Of a DNA stretch of 64,000 nucleotides, positions 43,647 to 55,019 are shown one piece after another. A model generated the notes under the pieces. It saw only the letters and a list, made by a program, of their open reading frames with translations. It did no database searches and was not told the DNA's origin. The stretch covers positions 2,287,001 through 2,351,000 of the forward strand of contig JAUCEF010000013.1 in the NCBI GenBank assembly GCA_033558025.1, in the 5' to 3' direction. Numbering within the stretch: position 1 is the first letter of the stretch; each line of letters begins with the position of its first letter. The position numbers and the translations under genes are program-made. The stretch comes from Phytophthora sp. 'mugwort'. Its lineage: Eukaryota; Oomycota; Peronosporomycetes; Peronosporales; Peronosporaceae.

Positions 43647-43998
43647 TGTCGAGCGGCTTAGCGGCCCGAATCTGAAGGGGTGGCAGGAAAGAGCGCCTGT
43701 CTGCCCGCTACAGCGACTAAAGGTGGACTGAGGAGCTTTAGCTCCTCACACCTCTCTAAGACGTTATCATGTTCTAGGGAGTTTAGACCACTGAACTCCA
43801 GCATATTTTAGTGCAACCGGCAGAGAGTTCGCTACCACCAACCAACTGCGATGGGGGTAAGAAGCAGAGAAGCGAGGTCGCCCGAGGACGCAGTCCGAGG
43901 ATGAGCTCACTTCGTCTTTTGCTTCAGACTGAGCAGTCTTGAGAATAGCAATAGAATAGAGGATTAAGAGTAATACACTATAGTGAGCTTTCCTATCA
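43647..43998 (+). mobile_element. Copia LTR, family A (plus orientation)
   Basis: A 352-base block starts TGTCGAGCGG and ends CCTATCA, with TG...CA borders. It matches the complement of 51012-51361 along its whole length. It is followed by gag-like sequence, so it is the 5' LTR of the element to its right. A matching 3' LTR is not found in the window. Confidence 0.8.
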
Positions 43999-46100
43999 GT
44001 GCTGTTTGTTTATTTAAACATTTTAAGTAACATGAGCAAATTCGAGTTGACTAAAGCATCCGTGTCGCGCTGAAGTCTAGAGTAGACCCGCTGCGTTTCG
44101 CTGCGTGGAAGTGCAAGGTGATCCTTCACCTCCCCTCGCAAATCGAGCAGTGCAAGCACGAAGAGATCACGAACAGGCGAGAGAAGCCGCTGACGCGCTA
44201 CGAGTATTTGTTTGGGCGCCAGCCTGTGCTGCCGTCTGCACCGCCTGCCACGGACAAAGAAGCGACGTGGCAGCAGGATTTGCACGACTTCCTGCTCGAA
44301 AACAGGCATCGTACATTAATAGGCTGCAGAGCGAGACAATGCCCGGCGACTTCAAGGAGGTCTGATCAGAAAAGGACCAGCCCGTGCGCGTGATCTGGCT
44401 CAGGGTTGAGAAGCAACGCGGACTCAGCAATGCTGCTGGTGTTGACGGACTGGTGCAGCAGTTCGACAACATCATCAACGCTGATTTTCAAGAGTACGCA
44501 GAAACTGTTCCAAGATATGGATGCCGTGCACAAGGTCCATGTGAACGAGCACGAAGCGTTGCAGACGGGACTCATCTCGTCACAACTAATGCTGATCAAT
44601 GTGCTGAGTGTTCTGCCGAAACATCTTTGGGGATCAGCAGTCAAGTTTACGGCCGAAGCATTTCGCTGGAGAAGGAGGTGACAAACTGCGCGCCATCTTT
44701 GGGGGCCAGGCCAATGTTGAGATCTGGGCGCTCGATAGAGGGACGTCCGTCAATCAAGTTGGGGCAGCACCCGCCAAGCCAGGGGCGCCGTGTTGAGCAA
44801 GCGAAAGTGCACTGATCGCCAGGTGGACGATGTCACTACAGCGTCGGTGTGATGAAGTGCCACTATTGTGGCGGTGTGCACAACGACATAAACAATGTCG
44901 GTCCGCACAAGAGAATTGACAGCACTAGACGTGCCATGGACATGGCGGCAAATGTCTTTCGACATGACATTTCGTCGAGACCGAGCAAGCAGGCGTGAAA
45001 GGATGTCACGCACGAGCTGACAACCCGGGCGAAGAGAAAAGACAAGGGCAAGGGAAAGGCAAGGGCAAGGGCACGAGAAAGGCACCGGGTCGACGCGACA
45101 TACCGCTGAAAGAGTGCCTGCCGGCAACCGGTGCATACTACTTGCAAAACAAAACAGTACGAGAAAGACAACTACTGTGTAATGCAGTTAAATCGTAGCC
45201 GTGCAAACCTTTGGTAGTACAGGGGGCCGCGAAACTAGAGAGAACACTGCAGCAATGGCATGGAAAGCTTGGCCATTTTTTTTTAAACAAGGACACACTC
45301 ATAAACATGCTGAGCAATAAAGCAGTAGACGGGATGCCTACATGTCAGCATCATGACTAACGGAAATTCCGTTCTTCTGCGCTACGTGTGCGGGGATGAA
45401 GAAGCGGAGGGTGTCCTATTGCAAAACGAAAGACTCGAGGGACCAGCAGCCTATTAGTATGATCCACATGGACACAAATGGACCCACGAAAACTATGGGG
45501 GTGGTCGGAACAATTCAGTACTTTCTCAGTATTATTGACGACAATACGTCATGGCGCCGGACATAATTTGCGCAACATGAAGGAAGTATGTGAGAGAGTA
45601 AAGGAACTGCTATCGCGGCTAGAGCGTGACGGGAGGTTAACAATCCGTCAAATTCGCTCTGATGGAGGTACGGTTTGTGAACGCTGCGTTGAAAAGCTTC
45701 TGCAAAGAGAGGGGCATTGTATTTCAGACATCCAACCCCTATAGCTCCGAAGAGAACGGAGCTGGAGAAAGAGACCATCAAAGCAAACTCGACCGACTAC
45801 GATATGCCTTGGAGGATGCAGATATGGCGCACCGTTGGTGGTCTGAAGCCCTCATGTACTTAACCTATGTGGAAAATCGCTCACCTATGAAATAAGACAC
45901 CAAATTAGACGGTGTATGGGACGCCCCCAAACGTGAAAAAGCTGTCAATTTTAATCCGCCGCTGTCACATATCGAGCAGAATGAATCCCACGTTCTGCTC
46001 GCTATGTGGCACCAGCGGGTCAAGCTCAAGCCAAGCGGCGTGGAGGAATGCCACCTTTACGTGAAGCCCACCAGCTATGCTGGCGGTGTAACGCCTGCCG
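43999..46100 (+). mobile_element. Internal part of a decayed Copia element, family A
   Basis: After the LTR a gag starts MSKFELTK near 44031 and is soon broken. Later gag pieces read KLFQDMDAVHKVHVNEHEAL and a zinc-knuckle relic CHYCGGVHND (44852 on). Integrase pieces lie at 45460-45895, including VNAALKSFCKERGIVFQ, NPYSSEENGAGERDHQSK and ALMYLTYVENRSPM. The ENG-containing core is the usual Copia integrase signature. Reverse transcriptase and RNase H are missing, so the right half is lost. There are many stops and frame changes. Confidence 0.75.
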
Positions 46101-46144
46101 AGCAAACAATATAATCACCACAGCTTGTGCCGCGTGGAACAAGC

Positions 46145-46240
46145 GCTGGGGAGAATTAGAGCTCTAACACCACATCAGTGGCGGATGCTGAATGCGTGGG
46201 AAGAATTCAGAGCTCTAACAGCACATTGGTGGCGGAGGGT
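46145..46240. repeat. Imperfect direct duplication of about 50 bases
   Basis: Two copies share AGAATT(C)AGAGCTCTAAC and then CACAT.(A/G)GTGGCGGA, starting near 46151 and 46201. They lie at the end of the Copia remnant, where they may mark a junction of elements. Confidence 0.7.
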
Positions 46241-46699
46241 GGAGGCGCTAATGGAGCCTCGCCTTGTTAGTCGACGAGTTGTCGGCGGGGCAGCAGACGA
46301 ATGTCAGTTGCCGAAAATTCCATCCGAGGGGCGGTGTTGCGACGGAGATTAGGGGTCGTTGGGGTAAGAAAAGTGACACCGACAAAATTGGAATAGCACA
46401 CGCAAATGCATGGCACCACACAGATAAAAAAGGCGGACGTGGCCGAACCAATGGGAGGATGAGGACCATCCGCCCCGCGTCGCGGCCAGACCGCCGCCTG
46501 TTCTTGCTCTTCCATGCCTATGATTCGCCCTGGGCCATCTTCCACGGCGTCCTCCCCCTCGAAGTCGCTTCATACCAGTGTCGGCGAAGCCCAGTACGAC
46601 TACAGTTTCGCTTTCCACGACCACTTCCAGCCGGAAGGCATAGCCCTTGTAGGCTTCGATGCCGCCGTCACCCGCGAAGTAGTAGCTGACGGCCACCAC

Positions 46700-47110
46700 T
46701 AGCGTTACTACGTCAGGTCGTCCTCGACTGGCCCGTTACACCGCTTCATATGCGTACAGCGAAACGTACTGCACTCCGTTCACAACCAACGATGCCATCA
46801 TCTCCAAAAACTCGCGCACCCAACGACGCACATTCGGTGGACCGTTCGATGAAAATCAAACTTCAGTCCTTGGTATAGCGAACGGTCAAGCGCCATTCGT
46901 ACTCTAAAGAGTTTGGCAGGAGCACACACACCAGTAGGCGTGGAACGCGTCGACCCGCTGTGCAGTAGACGCCCCAATTCATCTAGATGCTCGCGTCTCG
47001 CTTGCAAAAGCACCATGAGCGTACCCACAAAGCTTCGTACATCTTCTACCATCTAACGCCACGAGGAAAATTGCCCTTGCCCAAAGCGACGGTAACGATG
47101 AATGCAATCC
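46700..47110 (-). mobile_element. Possible Gypsy integrase fragment
   Basis: Minus-strand frames read LVEDVRSFVGT, APAKLFRV and GLKFDFHRTVHRM in shifting phases. The pattern is reminiscent of the zinc-binding part and start of the catalytic core of Gypsy integrases, where a stretch like LHFDFL follows. Too broken for firm assignment. Confidence 0.35.
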
Positions 47111-47675
47111 TCGAGAGACCCAACCACTTGTATAACCAATACCTCAGCGACGAGATCGACCGCGTAGCGACTTCTAGGAGCGGCTGCGTGACCACTCAAA
47201 CTAGTGCCCTGCCGGCGGCCCACGAAGTTTCTCCAATACTTCTCGCCGACGGTCTAGCCAACATCCGTGGTTAAAGCCACGAGGGCACGGCCCCATAGCA
47301 CTACTTCTGCTACAAACTCCACGCCAACACCCCGCGCATAACGGGAAAAAAATAATCCAGCCGCCACGGTTAGACTCGCGCGAAAAGGTCGGCCTCCTCT
47401 CGTCATCACTAACGTCCTTGGTATTCCGGGTAAGCGACGTTCCCCCTGTCACTAGTACGGATGCTTCCGGGTCTCTGCCCAACCACCGTCCCTGGTGGCC
47501 TTTCCCATCAATCCACCCATAGCTTCGAAAATTCAAGAGCAGTCTTTCTTAAATGGGTAACGGTCAAGCTCAAACCCGTCGGTAGCTACGGTAGAAAGAG
47601 GTGAGGTGACCTCGCCGCCAACGCTCGTATCGCACATTTCCATTGATTAAGTCCCCCCCCATCCCTCTGATCACC

Positions 47676-49209
47676 ATGGTCAAGTCTAGGTCGCCTCAGA
47701 CGATCAAGCCCGACGCCCTCGTCGATCGTCTTCGCGCGCGCGTCGACGGCCCGAACACTGACGACGACGCAGACATCCATCTCCTCGCCAAAGTCGCCTT
47801 TTGGCTCCGCATGCGACCGCTCATATCGCAGAACTCGGCGTCGTCTGGGCTCCATGCCCTCGACAATATCGCCCTCGCTGTCATGGCGGAGTTCCCCCAG
47901 AACTCACGGAGACAGTGACGTTGCTGCCCAACTGGGACCGCATGCAGGCCGGAGCGGCACCACTCCATGCTTTCTTCGTCCAAGACTCACCATCAGCTCG
48001 ACCGAAGCGCGCCATAAACCGTGCAAAATCTCCATCGGTCAAGAAACAGCGTACTCCGAGGAAGGAGCTCGTCACCAAAGGGTCCAGCTTCAACCTCCCG
48101 GACGACACGCACGTGCCGATCAATCGAGACCTTGCCCGGTTGGTTAATGGCGCGGCGACACAGGCCAATGCTCCGTTCTGCGTCGCTTATCCGTGGCGAG
48201 ATCAGCGTGCCTGGTATAACCAAACCATCACTATATCCACTTGCTTCACTGGCGCTTCCGCATACGGTTCCGATGGGTCTATTCGACTGCGCGCTCTACG
48301 TCTCCTACCAAGGACGCCGGAGACCGCGGAACCACAAGTCCAACACGACCCAGGCTCGGCTCCAGATCATCAGCTGCAACATCGAGACGTTCGGGTATTA
48401 CGGTTTCCTCGGCAAGTTCGAAAATAAGGCCACAACACGCTCATGTGGCTTGGCGGCAAGGTGACCAAGCATTCCGCCGTCACCAAAATTTAAGAGACAT
48501 CGGGCGCGCCGCAAGAATATCTGGCCGCTCTGTTTCGCCGAGACACACCCAGCTACAATCACCTTCTCGCTAAGGTCTTTGATCCGTCCCAAGTTGACGC
48601 GGACGGCTACCGTTCCATGCTCGGTCTTCACGAGCAGACGCAAGCTCTAGACCTCACGCGGAAACTTCATTTTCATCTCTCAGATCGCGCGCTTGCTCGC
48701 GTCGCTCTTGACGTGACGCAAGGTCGGCCACCGCATCCCTCGTGGGTCGGCAGCAAGTCCGCGACTCCGTAAGAACGGCTGCTCTCTGACAAGTCTCTCA
48801 GGGTCACGCAAGTCGAGGTAGCCAAGCTCCTGCTGGCTAACAAGGACGTCCTTATCGAGACCGAGAGACCGTTATGTGCGTCCGAAATGGCAGACGACGT
48901 TTCGGACTAGAGAACGGCGAATACACCGTTCTACCCTCATCCCCATCCATCACCTAAGGGCGAGTCCAAAACGGCAGTCACCGTCCACATTGGTCTCACC
49001 GACTCAGACGACTTAGACAACGAAGATCAAGGTGACGACGACGATAAGGACGAAGACGACGACCGGAGCGACTACAGTGACGCCAGCCAAGAAGACGAAA
49101 GCGACGGCTAGAGCGACGATGCAGAACACAACGAGGCTGTGCCCGACGACGCCGAGGCCGATGCCAGGAAAAAGCCCCCAGTCGCTGAGAAGACCGCCAC
49201 CACCGACTA
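47676..49209 (+). pseudogene. Unidentified degenerate ORF in the transposon island
   Basis: From ATG 47676 (MVKSRSPQTIKPDALVDRLR) coding-like sequence continues through several frames: RKELVTKGSSFNLPDDTHVP, LARLVNGAATQANAPFCVAY, then near 48270 VPMGLFDCALYVSYQGRRRP and IISCNIETFGYYGFLGKFEN, then near 48590 VDADGYRSMLGLHEQTQALD. The last part is strongly acidic (about 49000-49190, mostly Asp/Glu). At least four stops or shifts break it. I do not recognise the family. A gag of the neighbouring Gypsy element or a second-ORF protein of a transposon are possibilities. Confidence 0.5.
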
Positions 49210-49474
49210 AAGGCCGCTCCGACACCGAATTGAGCCCATGTCTACCCGGCCTCGCCTTCATTTCGCCCAATAAGCTTACGTGGCAGGCTCTGCCACATTC
49301 CAAACGCTTTTATATTTCTGCTCTTTCTTTCATTCGAGCGTTGCTTCATTCAATTTCAATAACAACCATAATGCAGACATCAACTTCCATTCTCCATAGC
49401 CGTTTCGTCTATGAGTTCCGATGCCAAATTCTGCATAACACCGTTCCTTCGGCACAGAGATACAAGAACCGGTC

Positions 49475-50930
49475 CTAAGCCATGAGCAGGTCATCACCCT
49501 CCACGCGATCGTTGGCGTCCACCAACCGCGCACTTATCCGTAACTCAGGAAGACGATGTTTCTTTCTCTCTGGATGTTCAAACGCCATTACCAAGGCGGC
49601 ATACTCGGGCATCACCTCGGCCCGTGCCAGCCAGAAAGTCTCATAGCTTGCGGCCAGAGCCAAGTACTCCAAGGTCCCCAGAAAACTCTGTTCGCGACCA
49701 CCTCCAACAAGGGTGACTCCACTCCCGAATGACCGTGTCTTCTTGACCAAGAGCCAACCGTTGCGCATAGCTTGATGCTGGCAAGTCGGACTACTCCAGC
49801 GGCCATTCATTCCCTTCATCGTTCTCAATTCCGGCCGGTACCTCATCACTGTACGATCTGGTCCACTTGCCTCGGTAACACTTGAGCCTATTCACATTAA
49901 TAGTCACCACTCTGTTAGGGTGCGAGGGAATGTCGATCTGATACGCATTCCCCTCCCCCCCCCCCGACCTTACTCACGACACGGTACGAATCGTGCAAAG
50001 AGAGCGCGAGATTATTAGTCCGCGCCTCGCCACTTCGCGCCCTGAAAATCTGATATACCTATACGGGATCTCCGACCTCATACTCGATCCGTAATTGATC
50101 CTGCAACCGTGGCTCATGACGGCCCTGAGCTCTAAGCAACTGTCGCTCAAACCTTCACTGGTGCAATGGGCGTCCGATGTTAAGCATACGCAGCAAGGCA
50201 CCTCAAGACGATTAGCCATATGACGAGATTTTCGTAACGAACGGTACAGCCTCCGTCGGTATCGCGCCACTTCATTGCTCTTCCATTTCTTCCACAGGTT
50301 GAGGGAGGAAACGTCCATTTTGGGAGCACTGGGTCACGTCCGCATAACGACAAAAAATACGGCAAGCCCCCCCCCCCCAGGCTTCGTGATAGGCCGTTCT
50401 GTGCGCAAAGAGCGCTCTAGATAGATACATGCCCCAGTCCGTCTGAGCTTCGCTCACGTGCGTCTTCAGCATCGCAATCAGCGTACCATTGAACCGTCTA
50501 CTAATCAGTTCGACTGAGGATGGTAGGCAGAGCCGAACAGCTTCTTGATGCCTAACGTCTGGCAGAACGACTTGGCAATTTCGGACGTAAAATTCGGACC
50601 ATTGTCGCTTATTAGGCCCGAGGGTGCACCATGTCTAGCGATGACCGACCCCACTAATCATCATTCGACGAAAGTCACGGAATCCAACCGTTCGACAGTG
50701 AACGCGTCCACCCACCGACTGAAGTAATCCGCGAATACCAATATATACTTGTTTCCTTTCTCGGTCGCAGGCAACGGGACGATGGCATCGGCCACTAACA
50801 ACGAAAGGGCCCCGTCATATCGGCCACGGGCATCCGCCCTGGCCCGACCTCCACGGCTGCGGACCCTTCACACTGCCACACAAACTGCACTCTTTTAGAA
50901 ACTCGACGACATCCTTTCTAGAACGCATGG
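49475..50930 (-). mobile_element. Gypsy (chromovirus-like) integrase and tail, truncated
   Basis: On minus, the integrase core starts near 50900 (ATEKGNKYILVFADYFSRWV), passes APSGLISDNGPNFTSEI and YHPQS, and goes on to DWGMYLSRALFAHRTAYHEA (50430-50370). Then come YFLSLCGRDPVLP and a basic C-terminal part (NEVARYRRRLYRSLRKS). Near 49700 AEVMPEYAALVMAFE suggests a degraded chromodomain-type tail. Runs of 11-12 C (49955-49965, 50367-50378) and stops break the frame. The upstream part of the element is cut off at about 51011 by the Copia LTR, so the Copia arrived later. Confidence 0.72.
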
Positions 50931-51011
50931 CGGCTCATATTGTCCGAAGTCTTGCTCAGACCCAAATGAAAAGAGAATACATCCGCGTGTGTTAAAATGA
51001 ACAAACGACAC

Positions 51012-51361
51012 TGATAGGGTGCTCACTATAGTGTATTACTCTAAATCCTTTATTCTATTGCTATTCTCGAGACGTGTTCAGTCTGAAGCAAAAACGAAAG
51101 TGATCTCGTCCTCGGACTGAGTTCTTGGGCGACCTCGCTTCCCTGCTTCTTATCCTCATCGCACTTCATTGGTGGCAGGGAGATCTTTGACGGTTGCACT
51201 CTCAATATACTGGAGTTCAGTGATCTGAACTCCCTAGTAGGTGCTAACACCTTAGAGAGGTGTGAGGAGCAAAAGCCCTCAGTCCACATTTAGTCGCTGT
51301 AGGGCAGACAGGCACTCCAGCCTGCCACCCTTTCAGATACGGGCCGCTACGCCGCTCAACA
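51012..51361 (-). mobile_element. Copia LTR, family A (minus orientation)
   Basis: 350 bases matching the complement of 43647-43998. It lies directly after the RNase H stop of the minus-strand Copia at 51430 on, so it is that element's 3' LTR. It interrupts the Gypsy remnant on its left side. Confidence 0.8.
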
Positions 51362-52163
51362 CTTCCACTAAGTTTTCAGGGAAAGTTCTAGATCTCGAAC
51401 CCCTAGCTTCTCTCTTAGTTTTAGAACTGTTTAGCTGGCAGCGCCTTTGTGAGAATGTCTGCAGTCATCTCCGTTATCGAGCAGTAGGTAATCTTAAGGC
51501 GACCAAGCTCAACAAGGTCCCTTGTGAATAAATACCGTATTTTATGTGCTTGTTGGCTTTGGGGTTCCCAGGATTCTTCACAATGCTGACGGCTGCGTTA
51601 CTGTCGCACCATACTTCCACTGGTACCTTTTGCGGGAATCCCTTCTCACCGAGAAGATGCCACAGCCACTCAATTTCTTTGACTCTTTCGCTTAGTGCGA
51701 TGAGTTCTGCTTCAGCTGTCGATATATATATATATCTTTCGGTTCGCTACTGCACCACGACATACTAGTACCGGCCATTTGGATCACGTACCCCATACGA
51801 TTTATGTTCGTAGATTGACACGCGAAGCTCGCGTCTGTGCACACTTCGTATGTTCCATCTCTCGTTTAAAAACAGACCGTACGTCGACGTACTTTCAAAT
51901 ATTTTGAGTACTCACCTAGCCGTATCCCAGTGCGTGTGGTGACAATGTCCGGTCGTGTCCCACGGACTAAACATTGGAGTGAACCAACAATGCCTATGTT
52001 GCACAGCAATCTGCTCAGCGCTCATCTTTGTCTCTGGCTCCAGGGTCAACCCAGAGACTTGTGGTGTCTGCACTGGTCAGCTGCTGACCATATTGTACTT
52101 TGTGATCAGCTCTGCAATGAATTTTGCGCTGTGAGATCGTCATCATGCGCTGAATCTATATTG
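51362..52163 (-). mobile_element. Copia family A, 3' part of pol (RNase H), minus strand
   Basis: On minus the sequence reads SEYIALSESVKEIEWLWHLL (near 51690), VEVWCDSNAAVSIVKNPGNP and IRYLFTRDLVELGRLKITYC, and ends near ADILTKALPAKQF at about 51430. This is the usual end of Copia pol. The copy continues past 52163 into the reverse-transcriptase region but is split there by another Copia. Its next piece resumes at 57803. Confidence 0.8.
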
Positions 52164-52168
52164 CGCGG
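52164..52168. repeat. Target-site duplication CGCGG, left copy
   Basis: Five bases directly outside the left LTR of the nested Copia. The same five follow the right LTR at 57803-57807. Confidence 0.9.
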
Positions 52169-52560
52169 TGTTAGACTGAATGGAAGCCCTCTCTGGTCTC
52201 AAGTGCCTTTGTTACTCTTTATAAACCCCTACCTACTGCTATCTAGCAGACGTGTTCAGACTGAAGCAAAAGTAATGAGGAGCACGTCTTCGACTTTCTA
52301 CCTCTTTGCTTCCCTTCCTCATCGCACCAATATTTGCCTCGGTCAGAGAGGCGGCAAGAGCCAATAGAATTTGGCTCCTCTACCAACCATGTCGTTGTAG
52401 TACTGTAGAATACATAGACACTTCATATGGCATAATGTAATCCATATAACATTGTTATTTTGTCTCGCACAGTACTAGTCCAGCCCATCCTTGGATCGTC
52501 TGTCGGTCTCTACCGAACAGACGCATCCCTTGGTACTCTCCTCCAGTGCTGGGCTTAACA
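52169..52560 (-). repeat. 3' LTR of the nested Copia (family B)
   Basis: 392 bases with TG...CA borders. It contains a TTTATAAA stretch (near 52216) and aligns end to end with 57410-57802. Confidence 0.9.
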
Positions 52561-52604
52561 CTCTCACTAAGCGTCATCCGTAGTCTTAAGGTATTTGACC
52601 CCTA

Positions 52605-54040
52605 TCAGTTCGGCTGCATATCATTTGTCGAGCAGTACTGAATCTTCAATCGCCCTTCCTCCACGAGGTATCGTGTAAATAGGTATCTTATTTCAATATG
52701 TTCCGTAGCTTTGTGGTTCCCAGGATCCTTTACCGTGCTGATGGCTGCCTTACTGTCACACCATGCCTGTACTGGTTTATCTTGTGGAAATCCCATTTTT
52801 CTTAATAGGTACCATAGCCATTCACTTTCCTTTGCTCCTTCACCCAGTGCAATTAGTTTTGCTCCAGCAGTAGAAAGAGATACTGATCCTTCTTTGCGTG
52901 CTACACCGCCATGTACTGCTGCCATCCATAAAGATGACATACCCTGTAACTGATTTCGTTCTTTGGGTTGACACGCGAAGCTTGCTTCTGTGTACACTTT
53001 GTACGTCACCGTTCTCGATTTTCCATTAAGAAGCATCAAGAAGTAGTCCGTACGTTGACGTTTCTTTCAAGTATTTAGGACTCTTCTGCCTGCCAGTGCG
53101 TTTCGTTGTAGAACGACAAAACCTTACTCAGTTCTCTTCCTGCATTGGCAATGTCCGGCCTTGTTCCTCTGACCAGATACTGTAGTGATCCAACAAGCCC
53201 TCTGAAGTCAAACTTTTGAGCTGCTACTTGCTCAGCTGACAATTCTGTTTCAGCTTCGAGTTTCACGCTTCTGAGTTGTGGAGTCGATACTGGCATACTG
53301 GCACACTCTTTTCCATGTTGAACTTTTTCAGCAGTTCGTTAATGTAATTATGTTGTGATATTGTCATGATCTTTGTTCACGATTCCGACGAACCTCCATC
53401 TTTAGTATGTAGCGAATGCCGCCCAGGTCTTTCATCTTGAATCTTGTGGTTGATCAGCCTCATGTCGAGACATGATCGTCAGGCATCCACATAGACGACG
53501 ACAATTGTTGAATGCTCTCCCAGGTTTTGGACGTATATGCAGTATTCTTTATTGCATCGGACAAAACCCAAATCTGGGAAGAATCTGTGGAGGACCTTGT
53601 ACCAGATCTTTGGAGCTTGCTTAAGTCCATAGATGCTCTCCTTGAACTCACACACTAAATCTTCATGGCCCGCTAGTTTGTACCCAGGAGGTTGGTGCAT
53701 GTACGTACCTTCTGTTCACCGTCCATAGACCCATTTAAAAGACTGTGAACATCCATCTGGTGAATGTGGCAATCCAAATTGTTCCAATTGCCAGCATCAG
53801 ATGGAGTGACTCAAACCCAGCAACAGGTGCATATACTTCGTCACTGTTTACTCCATACTCTTGGTGGTTCCTTGGGCGACTAGTCGCGCTTTGAATCGCT
53901 CTATGGTCCCATCTGCGTTGTCCTTCACCCCAAGAACCCAATGACATGGGACTGCTTTGTGACCAGGTGGTAGCTTTGAGAGCTTCCACGTCCCATTCTT
54001 CAGTAAGGACCGATATTCTGTGTTAACGCTTGTCGGCACT
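52605..54040 (-). pseudogene. Reverse transcriptase and RNase H of the nested Copia, broken
   Basis: Reverse transcriptase begins near 54030 (EYRSLLKNGTWKLSKLPPG, ERFKARLVAQGTT) and continues with SIYGLKQAPKIWYKVLHRFF and YVQNLGEHSTIVVVYVDA (53630-53480). RNase H includes GSLQYLVRGTRPDIANAGRE (53200), WCDSKAAISTVKDPGN and IRYLFTRYLVEEGRLKIQYC (52640). The YVDA stretch, the position of the usual catalytic YVDD, has Ala in place of the second Asp and is followed by a stop. Frame breaks occur near 53750 and 53060, so no active polymerase is made. Confidence 0.85.
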
Positions 54041-54045
54041 GTTTC

Positions 54046-55018
54046 TTATGTGATCCGCTTAATGCATCCCTTAGACATTTCGGACTGAGATCCTGTTGCC
54101 GATATTATCGACGGCAATCGTTTTGTCGATATGCGTTGGAAAACACGTGTATTCGCTGTATCGTGCCGGCCTTTTACCTGTGCGATGTGGCCTATAGGGA
54201 GCAGTGATACTACCCGATCCATTCTTTGACATTTGGTCTTAGCTTCCACTACTACAGGCAGGGGACTTTTCCTCTGTTTGACTCCCACTGTCTCCGGCAA
54301 CACCTGTCTGCTGTTAGGTATTTCTGGTATTGCCACTCAATGTTTTGGCCTCTATCCAGCGAGTTAATCTCATTTAGCTCATCAGCTGTTAGCTTAGTAG
54401 GCTCCGTCCCGAATGACCTCGTTTCTTTCGGAGGATGTATGTCCAACGCCACGATGTTTGATCGTCGATAATGCTGAAAAGTACCTGAGTGAACTTGTTG
54501 TACCATACATTCCCAATGTTCTCATGGGTCCATGGGTATCCATGTGTAGTTCATTCTGCGCATTTTCATCTTTTTGTATGTATGGCAGAAGAATGAAACA
54601 CTACTTAGTATAGACCTGCTATAATTGGGCACACAAAGGTTGCAGCTCATCACCTCAACTAGCTCTGTTCAGATGTCCCAATTTGATGTGCCACTCCTTA
54701 AAAGTAGCCTCGACTTTTGTATGTCCTGGCACATTAAGTGGATATGCAGGCCTTGCCTTTACTGCTGAGCAGTGTATTTGTCTGTCTCTTAGTGTGCGAT
54801 TGTATGTAGTACGCACCATTTACTGCAATTGTCACAAATGCCAAATGGCGTCGTTGAAGGACAAATTTGTACCAACCTCTGGTACTTTCTGCTATCTGAT
54901 ACCCTGCTTGTTTCAGCCAGAACTCACTGAGAATATTGGCTGTTTCTTTCGGTACTAGTGCCATGTTATCCTGATGCCGTCCGGTCCCCCAAAAAATAGA
55001 GCTGAACAGATCCAACAT
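54046..55018 (-). pseudogene. Integrase region of the nested Copia, broken
   Basis: Minus frames read DLFSSIFWGTGRHQDNMAL and ILSEFWLKQAGYQIAESTRG near 54960-54880, the segment before the integrase zinc finger, then fragments toward 54250. The catalytic core is not recognisable, so a large part is lost or scrambled. Confidence 0.55.
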
Positions 55019-55019
55019 G

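Noticed and set aside
53480..53630. Functional Copia reverse transcriptase
   Set aside because: The catalytic YVDD position reads YVDA and is followed by a stop; frame breaks lie on both sides.
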